This document shows, piece after piece, positions 24,819 through 33,583 of a stretch of 64,000 nt of DNA. Every line of letters begins with the position of its first letter. Positions within the stretch are counted from its first letter, which is position 1. The DNA is taken from the NCBI GenBank assembly GCA_039640505.1, contig CP046865.1, positions 186,001 to 250,000 of the forward strand, in the 5' to 3' direction. The position numbers and the translations under genes are program-made. Source of the stretch: Rhodobacteraceae bacterium Araon29. GTDB lineage: Bacteria > Pseudomonadota > Alphaproteobacteria > Rhodobacterales > Rhodobacteraceae. A model generated the notes under the pieces. It searched no databases and was not told the DNA's origin. It worked only from the letters and a program-made list of their open reading frames with translations.

Positions 24819-26501
24819 CTATTCGCTTTGTCTGGCTTGCTCGGTTAGCTCGCGCCAAAGCACCTTGCTTGATCCGGATTTTGGCAAATTGGTAACAAAT
24901 TCAATATGGGTCGGGCATTTATACGCCGCCATATTGGTTTTGCACCATGTGATGATATCGGCCGGATCGGGTGGATTTTCACGATCAACGGGCACAATAA
25001 CCGCTTTGGCGGTTTCGCCGCGCCGGGTGTCGGTAATGCCAATCACGCAAACCTCGGCGATCTCTGGGTGGCCATGCATGATGGCTTCGACCTCGGCAGG
25101 CCAGACTTTAAAGCCGGCCGCATTGATCATGCGTTTGAGGCGGTCAACCATATAAAAATAACCGTCTTCATCCACATATCCCATATCTCCGGTGCGCAAA
25201 TAGCGCGTGCCATCCACTGTGACGAAGACCTCTTCTGTTTCTTTTGGCCGTCGCCAATAGCCTAAAAAAAGCTGCGGCCCGGTCAGTAGAATTTCGCCCA
25301 CCTCATTGGCGCCCAGCTTTGCGCCGCTTTGGGGCGACCAAACACAGGCGTCCACATCAAACACAGGTATGCCAAGGCACTGCGGACGCGCGTCTTCGAC
25401 CGGATTAATATGGGTGGCAGCCATGGTTTCGCTCAGCCCATAGCCTTCGATGTAATCAAGTCCGGTGATGGTTTTTAGCCGATGGGCAACTGGTGCGGGC
25501 ATGGCGGCGCCGCCGCCGCCGATCGCGCGCAAGCTCGACAGGTCATAGCGCTCAAGATCGGGCATATTGGCGAAATCTATCGCCATAGCGGCAATCGAGC
25601 GCCAGCGGGTCACACCGTAGCGCTGGATCAGTTCGGCAGCGATGCGCCGATCCCAGCGGGACATGATCACCACGGTTCCGCCTGCATACACCGGCCCGTT
25701 CATCACCGCCTGCATGCCGGTGACATGAAACATCGGCATGGTTGCAAGCGAGACGCAGTTTTCATCCATGCTGTACCATTGCACCCCGCCCACAGCAGTG
25801 ACCATCACCGTGCGGTGGCTGTGCATGCAGCCCTTGGGCTGTCCGGTGGTGCCTGAACTATAGGGAATGACGGCTAAGTCATCAGGGCTTATCGTGGCTG
25901 GTTCTGCGCCGCTATGGCTGTCGATAACACGTTGCCATAGGGTGAAGCCTTTGGCTGCTAAAGGCGCCAAATCCCGCTTTTGCAAGCCTTTGGGCAGCGG
26001 CAGATCATAGTTCGGATTGGCCATCTGCGCATAATCGGCGAGCAAGGCGCAATCAAATTTACCAGCCTCTAGAAGCGGCGCGACCACCTCGCAGAGCTCA
26101 GCGCCGTGGCAAATGATTTTTGCATCGGTATCACTGCGAATATATTCAAGCTCGGCGCTGCGCGACATTGGATTGACGGGCACCACAACGCCCCCCGCAT
26201 GTAAGATGGCATAATAGGAAATAACGAATTGCGGACTGTTTTGCATAAACAAAAGCACCCGGTCGCCGGGTTTCAGGCCCTGGCTGTGTTGCAAATACCC
26301 GCTCAGATTTTCCACCCGATCCAATAGGGTTTGATAGTCGTAATGAGCCCCGTGAAATATAATCGCTGTGCGCTGCGCAAACTTTTGCGCAGAAGCGATT
26401 AAATTTGCCGCCAATGTTTGCTCTGGTAGAGCCAGCGTTTTTGCAACGCCGCTCGGCCATTTTGCGCGGGGTGTCACAGCCGTATTCTCCTGTTTGGCCA
26501 A
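24819..26501 (-). CDS. AMP-dependent acyl-CoA synthetase (fatty-acid--CoA ligase type)
   Basis: 560 residues, full-length ANL-family adenylating enzyme. Motif A3 is VIPYSSGTTGQPKGCMHSH, A5 is YIEGYGLSETMAATHINP, A7 is YLRTGDMGYVDEDGYF and the catalytic lysine is in KSGSSKVLWREL near the end. It activates a carboxylic acid to its CoA ester and so begins the pathway of this operon. First gene of the leftward block 26501-19287. Chain length of the substrate cannot be read. Confidence 0.94.
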   Translation of the reverse strand: MAKQENTAVTPRAKWPSGVAKTLALPEQTLAANLIASAQKFAQRTAIIFHGAHYDYQTLLDRVENLSGYLQHSQGLKPGDRVLLFMQNSPQFVISYYAILHAGGVVVPVNPMSRSAELEYIRSDTDAKIICHGAELCEVVAPLLEAGKFDCALLADYAQMANPNYDLPLPKGLQKRDLAPLAAKGFTLWQRVIDSHSGAEPATISPDDLAVIPYSSGTTGQPKGCMHSHRTVMVTAVGGVQWYSMDENCVSLATMPMFHVTGMQAVMNGPVYAGGTVVIMSRWDRRIAAELIQRYGVTRWRSIAAMAIDFANMPDLERYDLSSLRAIGGGGAAMPAPVAHRLKTITGLDYIEGYGLSETMAATHINPVEDARPQCLGIPVFDVDACVWSPQSGAKLGANEVGEILLTGPQLFLGYWRRPKETEEVFVTVDGTRYLRTGDMGYVDEDGYFYMVDRLKRMINAAGFKVWPAEVEAIMHGHPEIAEVCVIGITDTRRGETAKAVIVPVDRENPPDPADIITWCKTNMAAYKCPTHIEFVTNLPKSGSSKVLWRELTEQARQSE

Positions 26502-26661
26502 TTCATGTCGCGTTTTTAAGTTGTTATCAAGCCTGCAGAGCGCTGTTCAACCAAGTTTGAAGGCGGCTTAAGCTTGCCGACACCCTTGCGCAACAGTTGC
26601 GAAAGCAGACAGTTCGCTTTATGTGAAAAGAACGTTTCTTGACCAAAGCAGGACATAGACA

Positions 26662-27273
26662 GTGAGCAATTTTCTCTATCAAGGCGATCTTCCGGACAAT
26701 TTAGACTTGGGGCCTGTGGTCGCCATTGACTGTGAAACCATGGGGCTTAATCCGCATCGGGACCGGCTTTGTCTTGTGCAAATGTCTGGCGGTGATGGCA
26801 ATGCACATCTTGTTCAGGTGGCGCTGGGGCAGGATGCGGCACCCAATTTATGCCGTATGCTGCAAGACCCCAAGGTGCTAAAATTATTCCATTTTGGGCG
26901 CTTTGACATTGCGGCGCTATACCATGCCTTTGGTGCCCTGACTGCGCCGGTCTATTGTACGAAAATTGCCAGTAAACTGACCCGCACCTATACCGACCGG
27001 CATGGATTGAAAAACCTGCTGCAGGAATTGTTATCGGTTGATATTTCCAAACAGCAGCAATCTTCGGATTGGGGCGCTGATGAATTAACAGATGCGCAAA
27101 TGGATTATGCCGCATCCGATGTGCTTTATTTGCATCAATTGCGCGATGCGCTGAACATCCGTTTGGCGCGCGAGGGTAGAACAGAGATCGCGCAAAGGTG
27201 TTTTGACTTCCTTCCCACCCGGGCGCAGCTTGATCTTGCAGGTTGGCCAGAGATTGATATTTTTGCCCACTAG
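26662..27273 (+). CDS. Ribonuclease D-like 3'-5' exonuclease
   Basis: 203 residues, a stand-alone DEDD exonuclease domain without the HRDC domains of E. coli RNase D. Exo I is VVAIDCETMGLNPHRDRL (Asp, Glu), Exo II is KLFHFGRFDIAALYHAFG (Asp), Exo III is QMDYAASDVLYLHQL (Tyr, Asp). It trims RNA 3' ends. It lies directly upstream of lptC in the same direction, with 26 bp between. Confidence 0.93.
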   Translation: MSNFLYQGDLPDNLDLGPVVAIDCETMGLNPHRDRLCLVQMSGGDGNAHLVQVALGQDAAPNLCRMLQDPKVLKLFHFGRFDIAALYHAFGALTAPVYCTKIASKLTRTYTDRHGLKNLLQELLSVDISKQQQSSDWGADELTDAQMDYAASDVLYLHQLRDALNIRLAREGRTEIAQRCFDFLPTRAQLDLAGWPEIDIFAH

Positions 27274-27299
27274 GGCATTACAGCGAGCGAAAATCCCTT

Positions 27300-27905
27300 A
27301 TGGCAATGTCACAGAACATACATTTTCAGCTGATGACCGGGCTGAAATACTTGTTGCCGACGATTGCTTTGGGGTTGCTTTCCGTGATGTTTTACATGTC
27401 GCAGGGTGTACCTGAAGAAAGCACAATTCCTTATAGTGAAAAACGTCTTCATGACCGGGTCAAAGGCCCGCAAGTTAGCGCCCCTTATTTTACGGGTGTG
27501 ACCGGCGCCGGTGATCGGTTGAGTATGTCGGCCATGTCGGTCAAGCCAGATCAATCTGTTGATGAAGACATGGCAATTGATCAGGTGGTTTTACGGATCA
27601 AAACTGGCCCAAGCCAAGATATTCTGGCCTCATCGGACAGCGGGCTCATTCGAAATGCAGAAGGGCTTTTGGTGATGGAGGGAAGCGTACAGATTATCGC
27701 CAACGATGGCTATCAACTGAGTGCGTCTAAGATTACCAGCAAAATGGACGCGCTTTGGCTTTATGCCGACGGGCCCGTGAAGGGCACCGGTGCTGCGGGC
27801 ATTTTAGAAGCGGGCTCAATGGAAATTTTTCGAGATGCCGACACAGGTAACCTGCAATTTATTTTTAAAGACGGCATAAAGCTGATATACGATCCGAAAA
27901 CCTAA
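27300..27905 (+). CDS. lptC: Lipopolysaccharide export protein LptC
   Basis: 201 residues: a single N-terminal membrane helix (YLLPTIALGLLSVMFYMSQ) and a periplasmic beta-jellyroll rich in DxG turns (GLLVMEGSVQIIANDGYQLSASKI). LptC is the inner-membrane partner that takes LPS from LptBFG and passes it to LptA. The diagnosis is supported by the directly following lptA and lptB, since LptC sequences are poorly conserved. Confidence 0.9.
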   Translation: MAMSQNIHFQLMTGLKYLLPTIALGLLSVMFYMSQGVPEESTIPYSEKRLHDRVKGPQVSAPYFTGVTGAGDRLSMSAMSVKPDQSVDEDMAIDQVVLRIKTGPSQDILASSDSGLIRNAEGLLVMEGSVQIIANDGYQLSASKITSKMDALWLYADGPVKGTGAAGILEAGSMEIFRDADTGNLQFIFKDGIKLIYDPKT

Positions 27906-27917
27906 AAGGGGCATAAC

Positions 27918-28418
27918 GTGGGCAAAATTTCTTTGGTACTGATTTTAATGGTATTTGGGGCGCTGAGTGCTACCACCTCTATGCTTCTGGCACAAGAAGC
28001 CACCCCCGGATTCGGGTCAATAACCGAAGACAGCAAAGAACCAATCGAAATCTCTGCAGATCAGCTAAAGTTTGATGACGAAACCGGGCTAGCTACGTTT
28101 CAGGGTGATGTATTGATCATTCAGGGTGATTTGCAGCTTACCGCGGAATTTGTTGAAGTTGTTTACTCAGATGACAGATCAAAGATTAACAGTATGATTG
28201 CGAAAACCAATGTCCGGCTGACCAGTGGGCCGGACAAAGCCAAATCAGATGCAGCCGACTATGATTTGTCGCGGGGTAGCATTATTTTGACGGGCAATGT
28301 TTCGATACTTCAAGAAGGCAATACCCTTGTAGCAGAGCGGGCAGAAATCGATCTTGAAACCGGCACCTCTAAGGCGTCAGGCCGCGTCAAAACAGTTTTA
28401 GTTCCTGCGAGCGAGTGA
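27918..28418 (+). CDS. lptA: Periplasmic LPS transport protein LptA
   Basis: 166 residues from a GTG start preceded by AAGGGG. Signal peptide up to about residue 26 (LVLILMVFGALSATTSMLLAQ), then an OstA domain: PIEISADQLKFDDETGLATFQGDV and LTAEFVEVVYSD, ILTGNVSILQEGNTLVAERAE. LptA forms the periplasmic bridge that carries LPS to the outer-membrane LptDE. Twelve bp after lptC and 7 bp before lptB. Confidence 0.93.
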   Translation: MGKISLVLILMVFGALSATTSMLLAQEATPGFGSITEDSKEPIEISADQLKFDDETGLATFQGDVLIIQGDLQLTAEFVEVVYSDDRSKINSMIAKTNVRLTSGPDKAKSDAADYDLSRGSIILTGNVSILQEGNTLVAERAEIDLETGTSKASGRVKTVLVPASE

Positions 28419-28425
28419 GAAAAAT

Positions 28426-29184
28426 ATGAGCGCCGCAGAACTGATTAGCGAAAACCCAAATTCGGGCTTAACCATCAAAGGCCTACGGAAAAACTATCGC
28501 AGGCGGGTGGTTATCCGCGATATTTCCATGTCTGTTCAGCGCGGCGAGATTGTCGCGTTGCTTGGGCCAAACGGATCGGGTAAAACAACCAGCTTTTATG
28601 CGATCGCAGGTCTTGTTGCCTCGGATGGTGGTCAGGTCTTGCTGGACGGAGAGGATATCACCCGGCTTCCGATGTATCGCCGTGCGCGGCTGGGTATTGG
28701 CTATCTGCCGCAGGAAACCTCGATTTTTCGCGGTCTGTGCGTCGAAGATAATATATCTGCGATTTTGGATATTTCCGAACAAGACCGGCATAAACGGCGA
28801 GAGCGTCTTGAAGAACTCTTGGCCGATTTTGGTCTAGAGCATTTGCGGCGCACATCTGCAATGGCGCTGTCTGGTGGTGAGCGGCGGCGGGTGGAAATTG
28901 CTCGTAGTTTGGCAGCTCATCCTAAATATCTGTTACTCGATGAACCCTTTGCCGGTGTTGATCCCATTTCTGTTGGCGATATACGGCAATTGGTGACCAA
29001 CCTTAAAACCCGCGGGATTGGGGTTTTGATTACAGATCACAATGTGCGTGAAACACTTGAATTGGTGGATCGCGCCTACATCCTGCACGATGGCAAGGTT
29101 CTGATGTCGGGTAAACCCCATGATGTGATTGAAAATGAAAATGTCCGCCGGGTGTATCTTGGGGATAGTTTCCGGATTTCCTAA
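28426..29184 (+). CDS. lptB: LPS export ABC transporter ATP-binding protein LptB
   Basis: 252 residues. Walker A GPNGSGKTTSFYAIAGL, Q-loop YLPQETSIFRGLCVEDNI (characteristic of LptB), signature ALSGGERRRVEIARSLA, Walker B YLLLDEPFAGVDPISV and the switch His in LITDHNVRETL. It energises LPS extraction from the inner membrane with LptF and LptG, which are encoded elsewhere. Operon with lptC and lptA. Confidence 0.97.
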   Translation: MSAAELISENPNSGLTIKGLRKNYRRRVVIRDISMSVQRGEIVALLGPNGSGKTTSFYAIAGLVASDGGQVLLDGEDITRLPMYRRARLGIGYLPQETSIFRGLCVEDNISAILDISEQDRHKRRERLEELLADFGLEHLRRTSAMALSGGERRRVEIARSLAAHPKYLLLDEPFAGVDPISVGDIRQLVTNLKTRGIGVLITDHNVRETLELVDRAYILHDGKVLMSGKPHDVIENENVRRVYLGDSFRIS

Positions 29185-29220
29185 AATCCGCCGATGAGGT
29201 GCGATTTTTGAACTACCCCA

Positions 29221-29253
29221 TTGACACATGCCCCCTCGGTCGCCTTCTATATA
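29221..29253 (+). promoter_or_regulatory. Sigma70-type promoter of hpf
   Basis: Perfect -35 TTGACA at 29221-29226, then TTCTAT at 29245-29250 (18-bp spacer) merging into TATATA. It gives a leader of about 150 nt before hpf, so hpf-ptsN can be expressed apart from lptCAB. The 224-bp gap between lptB and hpf holds no gene that I can see. Confidence 0.6.
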
Positions 29254-29408
29254 GGTGGCGGCGTTAGACTTCAGCTGAGTCTCTCAGGGTCGTTTTCAAA
29301 AAGCGATCAGCAATATTATAGCTGTCAAATCCTGCATCCGGACGTGAGTACGCCCGTCGGCTTTGGTTTTGTCGCGCTGTTATTTCTATTCAATCAAAAG
29401 GAGTTCAT

Positions 29409-29975
29409 ATGCGATATCAAATTTCTGGAAAGCAAATTGACATAGGATCTGCGCTGCAAGTGCATGTTAAAAATGAACTTGGCGCTGTAGTTGGAAAATA
29501 TGCAGAGCGTCCAACCGACGCAAATGTGGTCTTTTCAAAGAATGCACATCAATTTGCATGCGAAGCCACTGTGCACCTTTCAACCGGGCTTAGGGCGCAG
29601 GCAAAAGCTTTGGCAACAGAAATTTACGCAGCGTTTGACAGCTGTAATGATAAAATGGAAAAGCAACTTCGCCGATATAAAAGGCGTTTGAAAGATCATC
29701 ACAAGGAGCGCACGCAGCCGGTTGAACTTTCGCACGCTTCCTCGTATATCCTTGCCCAAGACAGCGGAGCTGAGGATTCGGAACCCGAATCGCTACAGCC
29801 AGTCATCGTTGCAGAAACAGAAGCGCAAATCCCGATGATTTCGGTGGGCGAAGCTGTGATGCAAATGGAGTTGGCAGGTTCCCAATTCCTTGTGTTTCGG
29901 AATGAAGGTAAAGAGAGCGTAAATGTTGTGTACCGCCGTGATGATGGAAACATTGGTTGGATAGAACCGCAATGA
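29409..29975 (+). CDS. hpf: Ribosome hibernation promoting factor, long form
   Basis: 188 residues. The N-terminal S30AE domain (MRYQISGKQIDIGSALQVHV to about 105) binds the 30S decoding centre; a charged linker (HHKERTQPVELS) leads to the C-terminal dimerisation domain (ISVGEAVMQMELAGSQFLVFRNE, NVVYRRDDGNIGWIEP) that joins two 70S ribosomes into 100S particles. AAAAGGAG precedes the ATG. Position before ptsN is standard in proteobacteria. Confidence 0.95.
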   Translation: MRYQISGKQIDIGSALQVHVKNELGAVVGKYAERPTDANVVFSKNAHQFACEATVHLSTGLRAQAKALATEIYAAFDSCNDKMEKQLRRYKRRLKDHHKERTQPVELSHASSYILAQDSGAEDSEPESLQPVIVAETEAQIPMISVGEAVMQMELAGSQFLVFRNEGKESVNVVYRRDDGNIGWIEPQ

Positions 29976-30020
29976 AAATACCTTTGGTATAATCAGCGCT
30001 CGCTTAGGAAAGCATAAAAA

Positions 30021-30485
30021 ATGGAATTGTTTAATTTGCTCAAACCAGAGGCTGTAAAAGTTATTTCTACAGTATCGAGCAAAAAGCGGCTGTTGCACAG
30101 CATTGGTGAATTGGCGCAATCCGTACATGGGCTGGACGCTGCAAAGACTGTTGCGGCCCTTCAAGAGCGAGAAACTCTCGGGCCGACTGGGGTTGGAAGC
30201 GGGGTGGCTTTGCCGCATGCGCGATCAGCTCAGATTGACCGTGTGGTTGGGACATTCATCCTGTTGGAAAAGCCAGTTGAATTTGAAGCAGTGGACCAAC
30301 AGCCTGTGGATCTTATTTTTGCGCTCTTTGCGCCGGAAACGGCCGGGGTAGAGCATTTAAAAGCGCTGGCGCTGGTGTCCCGGACCTTGCGCGATCCAAT
30401 GCTGCGCAGAAAACTGCGGGCCAATCCGGACGGCTCAACCCTGTTTACAATTCTGACCGAAGCGCAGAGCGTTCAGGCCGCCTGA
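30021..30485 (+). CDS. ptsN: Nitrogen PTS enzyme IIA (PtsN)
   Basis: 154 residues, PTS EIIA type 2 domain. The phosphorylated His is in GSGVALPHARSAQ, with GPTGVG before it and PVDLIFALFAPE after it, as in EIIA-Ntr. It regulates nitrogen and potassium balance and cell-envelope responses according to its phosphorylation. Probably co-transcribed with hpf. RpoN, often in this cluster in other proteobacteria, is absent here. Confidence 0.95.
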   Translation: MELFNLLKPEAVKVISTVSSKKRLLHSIGELAQSVHGLDAAKTVAALQERETLGPTGVGSGVALPHARSAQIDRVVGTFILLEKPVEFEAVDQQPVDLIFALFAPETAGVEHLKALALVSRTLRDPMLRRKLRANPDGSTLFTILTEAQSVQAA

Positions 30486-30688
30486 ACCAAACAAAAACCA
30501 TTGAAAGAAGCGCAATGTTTTTGTGCAAGCCATCTTGGTGACTCTTTAGGTTTTGCCGAATAAATTTTTCTTGCATTTGCAGCGTTGCCGGAAAACAGTA
30601 CCGACACATCAAGACCACGCAAACCGGGTGGGACATGTAGTTTAGGCGGTATTTCATGCAGGAGCGCGTTGATATTTCTTTCAAACAA
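30473..30688 (-). CDS. Possible small conserved-looking protein between ptsN and the MBL gene
   Basis: A 71-residue frame from a TTG at 30688, overlapping the ptsN stop by 13 bp in convergence. The product has a protein-like pattern (MFERNINALLHEIPPKL, LRGLDVSVLFSG, SPRWLAQKHCASFNGF) but no family is recognised and no strong ribosome site precedes it. An AT-rich inverted repeat (ACAAAAAC at 30491-30498, GTTTTTGT at 30517-30524) lies inside its 3' part and may be a ptsN terminator, which argues against coding. No plus-strand gene is supported in this gap. Confidence 0.3.
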   Translation of the reverse strand: MFERNINALLHEIPPKLHVPPGLRGLDVSVLFSGNAANARKIYSAKPKESPRWLAQKHCASFNGFCLVQAA

Positions 30689-30708
30689 CCGCTTGGATTG
30701 GTGCGGCG

Positions 30709-31505
30709 ATGAGCCTTGTGACGATACCTGTTGCGCCCGGAGTAAGCTGTATCCAAGAAACTGGTGTTGCCAATTTCATGCGCTGCAACATATGGCACGT
30801 TCAGGGCCGCGATTGCGATCTGGTGATTGACACCGGCATGGGGCTTAATCCGCTCAAGCAATACATTGCGCAGTCAACAGACAAACCCCTAAAGGCCATC
30901 GCCACCCATTCGCATTTCGATCATAGCGGCAGCCTGCATGAATTTGACTGCCGGCTGGGCCATAAGCTTGAAGCCGAAGCCTTTGCTGCGGGTGGGCGTG
31001 AGGCGGTGCTGTTCAAGGGCGCTTGGACAGAGATTGATTTTATATGCCCTCAAAGACATGGCGATTTCGACCGCCAGACATTTACCATAACCCCGCGCCG
31101 CTGACTGGATATATAGATGAGGGCGATATCATCGATCTTGGGGACCGCGCTTTTCAGGTATTGCATTTGCCCGGCCATTCGCCTGGATCTATTGGGCTAT
31201 ATGATTTGAAATCTGCCACATTGTTTTCTGGCGATGCGGTTTATGATGGCGCATTGCTCGACAGTCATCCCCATTCGGACAAGCAGATTTATCGCCACAC
31301 GCTTGAGCGCTTGCAACGGCTTGGCGCCGAGGTCATTCACGCAGGTCATTCGCCATCCTTCGGCGGCGAGAAACTTGATGAAATTATAAACGGCTATTTT
31401 TCTGGCCAAAACATAATGCCCGACGTGAAAGAGTGGTTTGCAGAGTTTCAGGCCAATGAAAATGACCCCTATGCCAATCAAAATTGGCCAGAAAGTGGCT
31501 GTTGA
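30709..31505 (+). pseudogene. Metallo-beta-lactamase-fold hydrolase, interrupted by a 1-bp frameshift
   Basis: The first part holds the metal-binding IATHSHFDHSGSLHEF (HxHxDH); the second holds LPGHSPGSIGLYD, TLFSGDAVYDG and EVIHAGHSPSFGGEKL, in another frame. The frames meet at the CCCC at 31091-31094; a fifth C would give FTITPAPLTGYIDEGD and one 265-residue protein. All ligands of a two-metal site are present across the two parts. This fold covers glyoxalase II-like and other thioester or phosphoester hydrolases; the substrate is unknown. Either a young pseudogene or a sequencing indel. The DMT permease starts right after its stop. Confidence 0.82.
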
Positions 31506-32420
31506 ATGATCACTTGGACTATAGGTCGATATTCTGATCGCTCGCTCAGCATTATGATTTTTTTAGCTGCTGCCGTCTGGGGGCTATATTGGGTTCCCAT
31601 TCGCGGTCTAGAGCAATTGGGCGTTATGGGGCCTTGGTCAATTGCCTATTTCAATGCCTGCCCAATTCTGGTGCTGGTTCCTGCCCTCTTCATCTGGCGC
31701 CGCAGCCTGCATATCAACTTTACGCCGGCTGTGTTCGCGGGCGTGATATTGGGCATCGGTTTGGCGCTTTATGCCACCGGCCTTGTGGCTACATCGGTGG
31801 TGCGCGCGACCCTGCTGTTTTACCTGACCCCGATCTGGTCGACCATTATCGGGATGATCTGGCTGTCCGAGCGGGTCACGGCGCTGCGTATTCTGGCGAT
31901 TATATGCGGGTTATTGGGATGTTTTTTATTGCTCAGGACGGATCAAGGCTTCAACGGGTCAATCAACGTCGGTGATCTGTGCTCGCTGCTGTCCGGGGTA
32001 TTTTGGGCGGTGGGTGCTGCCAGCTTAAAGCGCTGGCCCGGTAGCCCGACGTTGACCATTACCTCAGTGCAACTGATGGTCACCACCGTTGTGGGGCTTG
32101 GACTTGGGCTGGCATTATTTGACTATCCAACGCCGGATATCGACAGTTTAAAGGCGGGGTTTGCTTTGGCATTTTTCACCTCTGTTTTTGTTTTACTGCC
32201 CTCAGTTTTACTGATTTTCACCATTTCACAAATCCTGTTTCCCGGGCGGGTTGGCATTTTGATGATGTCCGAGGTTTTGGTGGCCATTATCAGCGCCTCG
32301 ATCCTTTTGCCAGACGAGCAGATGGCGCTGCTACAATGGTTGGGCGCCGCAGCCATAATCGCATCTGCCTTTGCTGAGGTTTCCTTTAGCACGGAACCCC
32401 GCACCGAATCCGCCGGGTAA
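31506..32420 (+). CDS. DMT-superfamily (EamA) permease
   Basis: 304 residues with ten predicted membrane helices in two EamA repeats: IFLAAAVWGLYWVPIRGLEQLG at the first helix, YLTPIWSTIIGMIWLSERVTALR at the end of repeat one, and FPGRVGILMMSEVLVAIISASILLPDEQ at the end of repeat two. Such permeases export or import small metabolites. The start ATG immediately follows the stop of the metallo-beta-lactamase-fold gene, suggesting one transcript. Confidence 0.9.
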   Translation: MITWTIGRYSDRSLSIMIFLAAAVWGLYWVPIRGLEQLGVMGPWSIAYFNACPILVLVPALFIWRRSLHINFTPAVFAGVILGIGLALYATGLVATSVVRATLLFYLTPIWSTIIGMIWLSERVTALRILAIICGLLGCFLLLRTDQGFNGSINVGDLCSLLSGVFWAVGAASLKRWPGSPTLTITSVQLMVTTVVGLGLGLALFDYPTPDIDSLKAGFALAFFTSVFVLLPSVLLIFTISQILFPGRVGILMMSEVLVAIISASILLPDEQMALLQWLGAAAIIASAFAEVSFSTEPRTESAG

Positions 32421-32450
32421 GCGCGTAAAAACATGTTTTTGGCACCTCTG

Positions 32451-32483
32451 CGATACAGCTGCGATACTGACGTGATACTGATG
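32451..32483 (-). repeat. Dispersed 33-bp repeat, copy D
   Basis: On the minus strand the units read CATCAGTATCA, CGTCAGTATCG and CAGCTGTATCG. With flanks it matches copy A at 36 of 46 positions, ending in the same GGTGCCAAA. It lies between the ends of two convergent DMT permease genes. Confidence 0.75.
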
Positions 32484-32533
32484 TGTCATTTTGGCCTATA
32501 TTCATCCAAACCGTGGGCGAGGGCGCGCCATTT

Positions 32534-33454
32534 TTATACGGTTTGCGGCTTTGGCTCTGCGCGTGGCTGAGCACGCCAAAGCAGCATCACAAGGCTAAAG
32601 AAAATCATTACGCCGCCCACAATAAGATAGGCCAAAAGTTCCTGACCAAAGACAGCCACTTGAAAAACGGTGACCCAGAACGGCGTGCTAAACGTATAGG
32701 CGGTCAACTGCCCACTGGCCAAATGGGATGACGCAAAGGTCAGCAGGGTAAAGGAAAAAATGCTGGCAAAAATCGCAAGATAGGCAATGCAAAGATACAT
32801 ATCCCAGCCCAGATCAGTCCAGTTTGTTTGCAATATTCTGCTTGGAAAAATGAGTAATATTAAGATGCTGGCGCTGGCCATAACGGCAAAACTAATAAAA
32901 ACAGCAGGCTCGCCAGAGCGTAGTTTTGGCATAAATACCGCATAGACTGCATGCGAAATTGTACCCAAGAAAAACACCAGCTCACCATAGCTAAGGTTTA
33001 GGTAAATGAGGTTGGCGAGGGATCCTTGAAACACAATCACCAAAGCGCCAGCAGCGCCAACCAGAAGATAAAACACAATATTGGACTTGGTTTTTAAACC
33101 AAAAACTGCGCGGTCCAAACAGACAGCCAGAAACGGCATCATGGTGAAAATACTCGACGTGGAAATCGGTGATGCGGTTTTAAGGGCTTCAAACATAAAG
33201 ATAAAATAAAACGAAAAGCTTCCCCCAAGTAAAAAATACCGCCACGGTCGTTTGAAGTATTCGCGCAGAAACATGTTTTTGCGCCACAAAAAACCGGCGA
33301 GCAAAACAGACGCCAGCAAAAACCGGATAAAGGTGAGGGCAATGGGATCAATATCATTCGCGATATAGGCCCCAATGGGATAGGAGCCGGAAACCAAAAT
33401 CGCAAAAAGCACCATGCTCGCATGTGCTGAAAGGTAAGTTTTATCTAACGCCAG
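32534..33454 (-). CDS. DMT-superfamily (EamA) permease, probable CTG start
   Basis: About 306 residues with ten hydrophobic helices; the first ATG at 33415 would begin inside helix 1 (MVLFAILVSGSYPIGAYIA). Upstream in frame lies a natural-looking N-terminus (ALDKTYLSAHAS) beginning at a CTG (33452-33454) with AAAGGA 8 bp before it; no ATG, GTG or TTG is available there, so CTG initiation or a mutated start is likely. Other EamA features: YFLLGGSFSFYFIFMFEALK and the repeat-two TAYTFSTPFWVTVFQVAVFGQEL. Substrate unknown. It is divergent from preT. Confidence 0.85.
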   Translation of the reverse strand: MALDKTYLSAHASMVLFAILVSGSYPIGAYIANDIDPIALTFIRFLLASVLLAGFLWRKNMFLREYFKRPWRYFLLGGSFSFYFIFMFEALKTASPISTSSIFTMMPFLAVCLDRAVFGLKTKSNIVFYLLVGAAGALVIVFQGSLANLIYLNLSYGELVFFLGTISHAVYAVFMPKLRSGEPAVFISFAVMASASILILLIFPSRILQTNWTDLGWDMYLCIAYLAIFASIFSFTLLTFASSHLASGQLTAYTFSTPFWVTVFQVAVFGQELLAYLIVGGVMIFFSLVMLLWRAQPRAEPKPQTV

Positions 33455-33515
33455 TTTTTTATTCCTTTGCCCAAATGATCTCTGCCTAGCCTATTTTTGT
33501 CAAACCCTTAGAAAT

Positions 33516-33531
33516 TTTACCAATTGATAAA
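33516..33531. promoter_or_regulatory. RutR-like operator upstream of preT
   Basis: TTTACCAATTGATAAA fits the RutR consensus recalled from E. coli, TTGACCAnnTGGTCAA, at 11 of 14 defined positions. It is 53 bp before the preT start, where promoter elements are expected. Two RutR-like genes lie in this locus. Confidence 0.55.
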
Positions 33532-33583
33532 AAAATGATTCCATGTCATGATCACTTCAAAGATCATAAGCTAGGAGTTCCGT

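Noticed and set aside
26110-26140. Fifth copy of the 33-bp element (GCATCGGTATCACTGCG)
   Set aside because: It matches only one unit and encodes the conserved RSDTDAK segment of the acyl-CoA ligase, so it is chance similarity.
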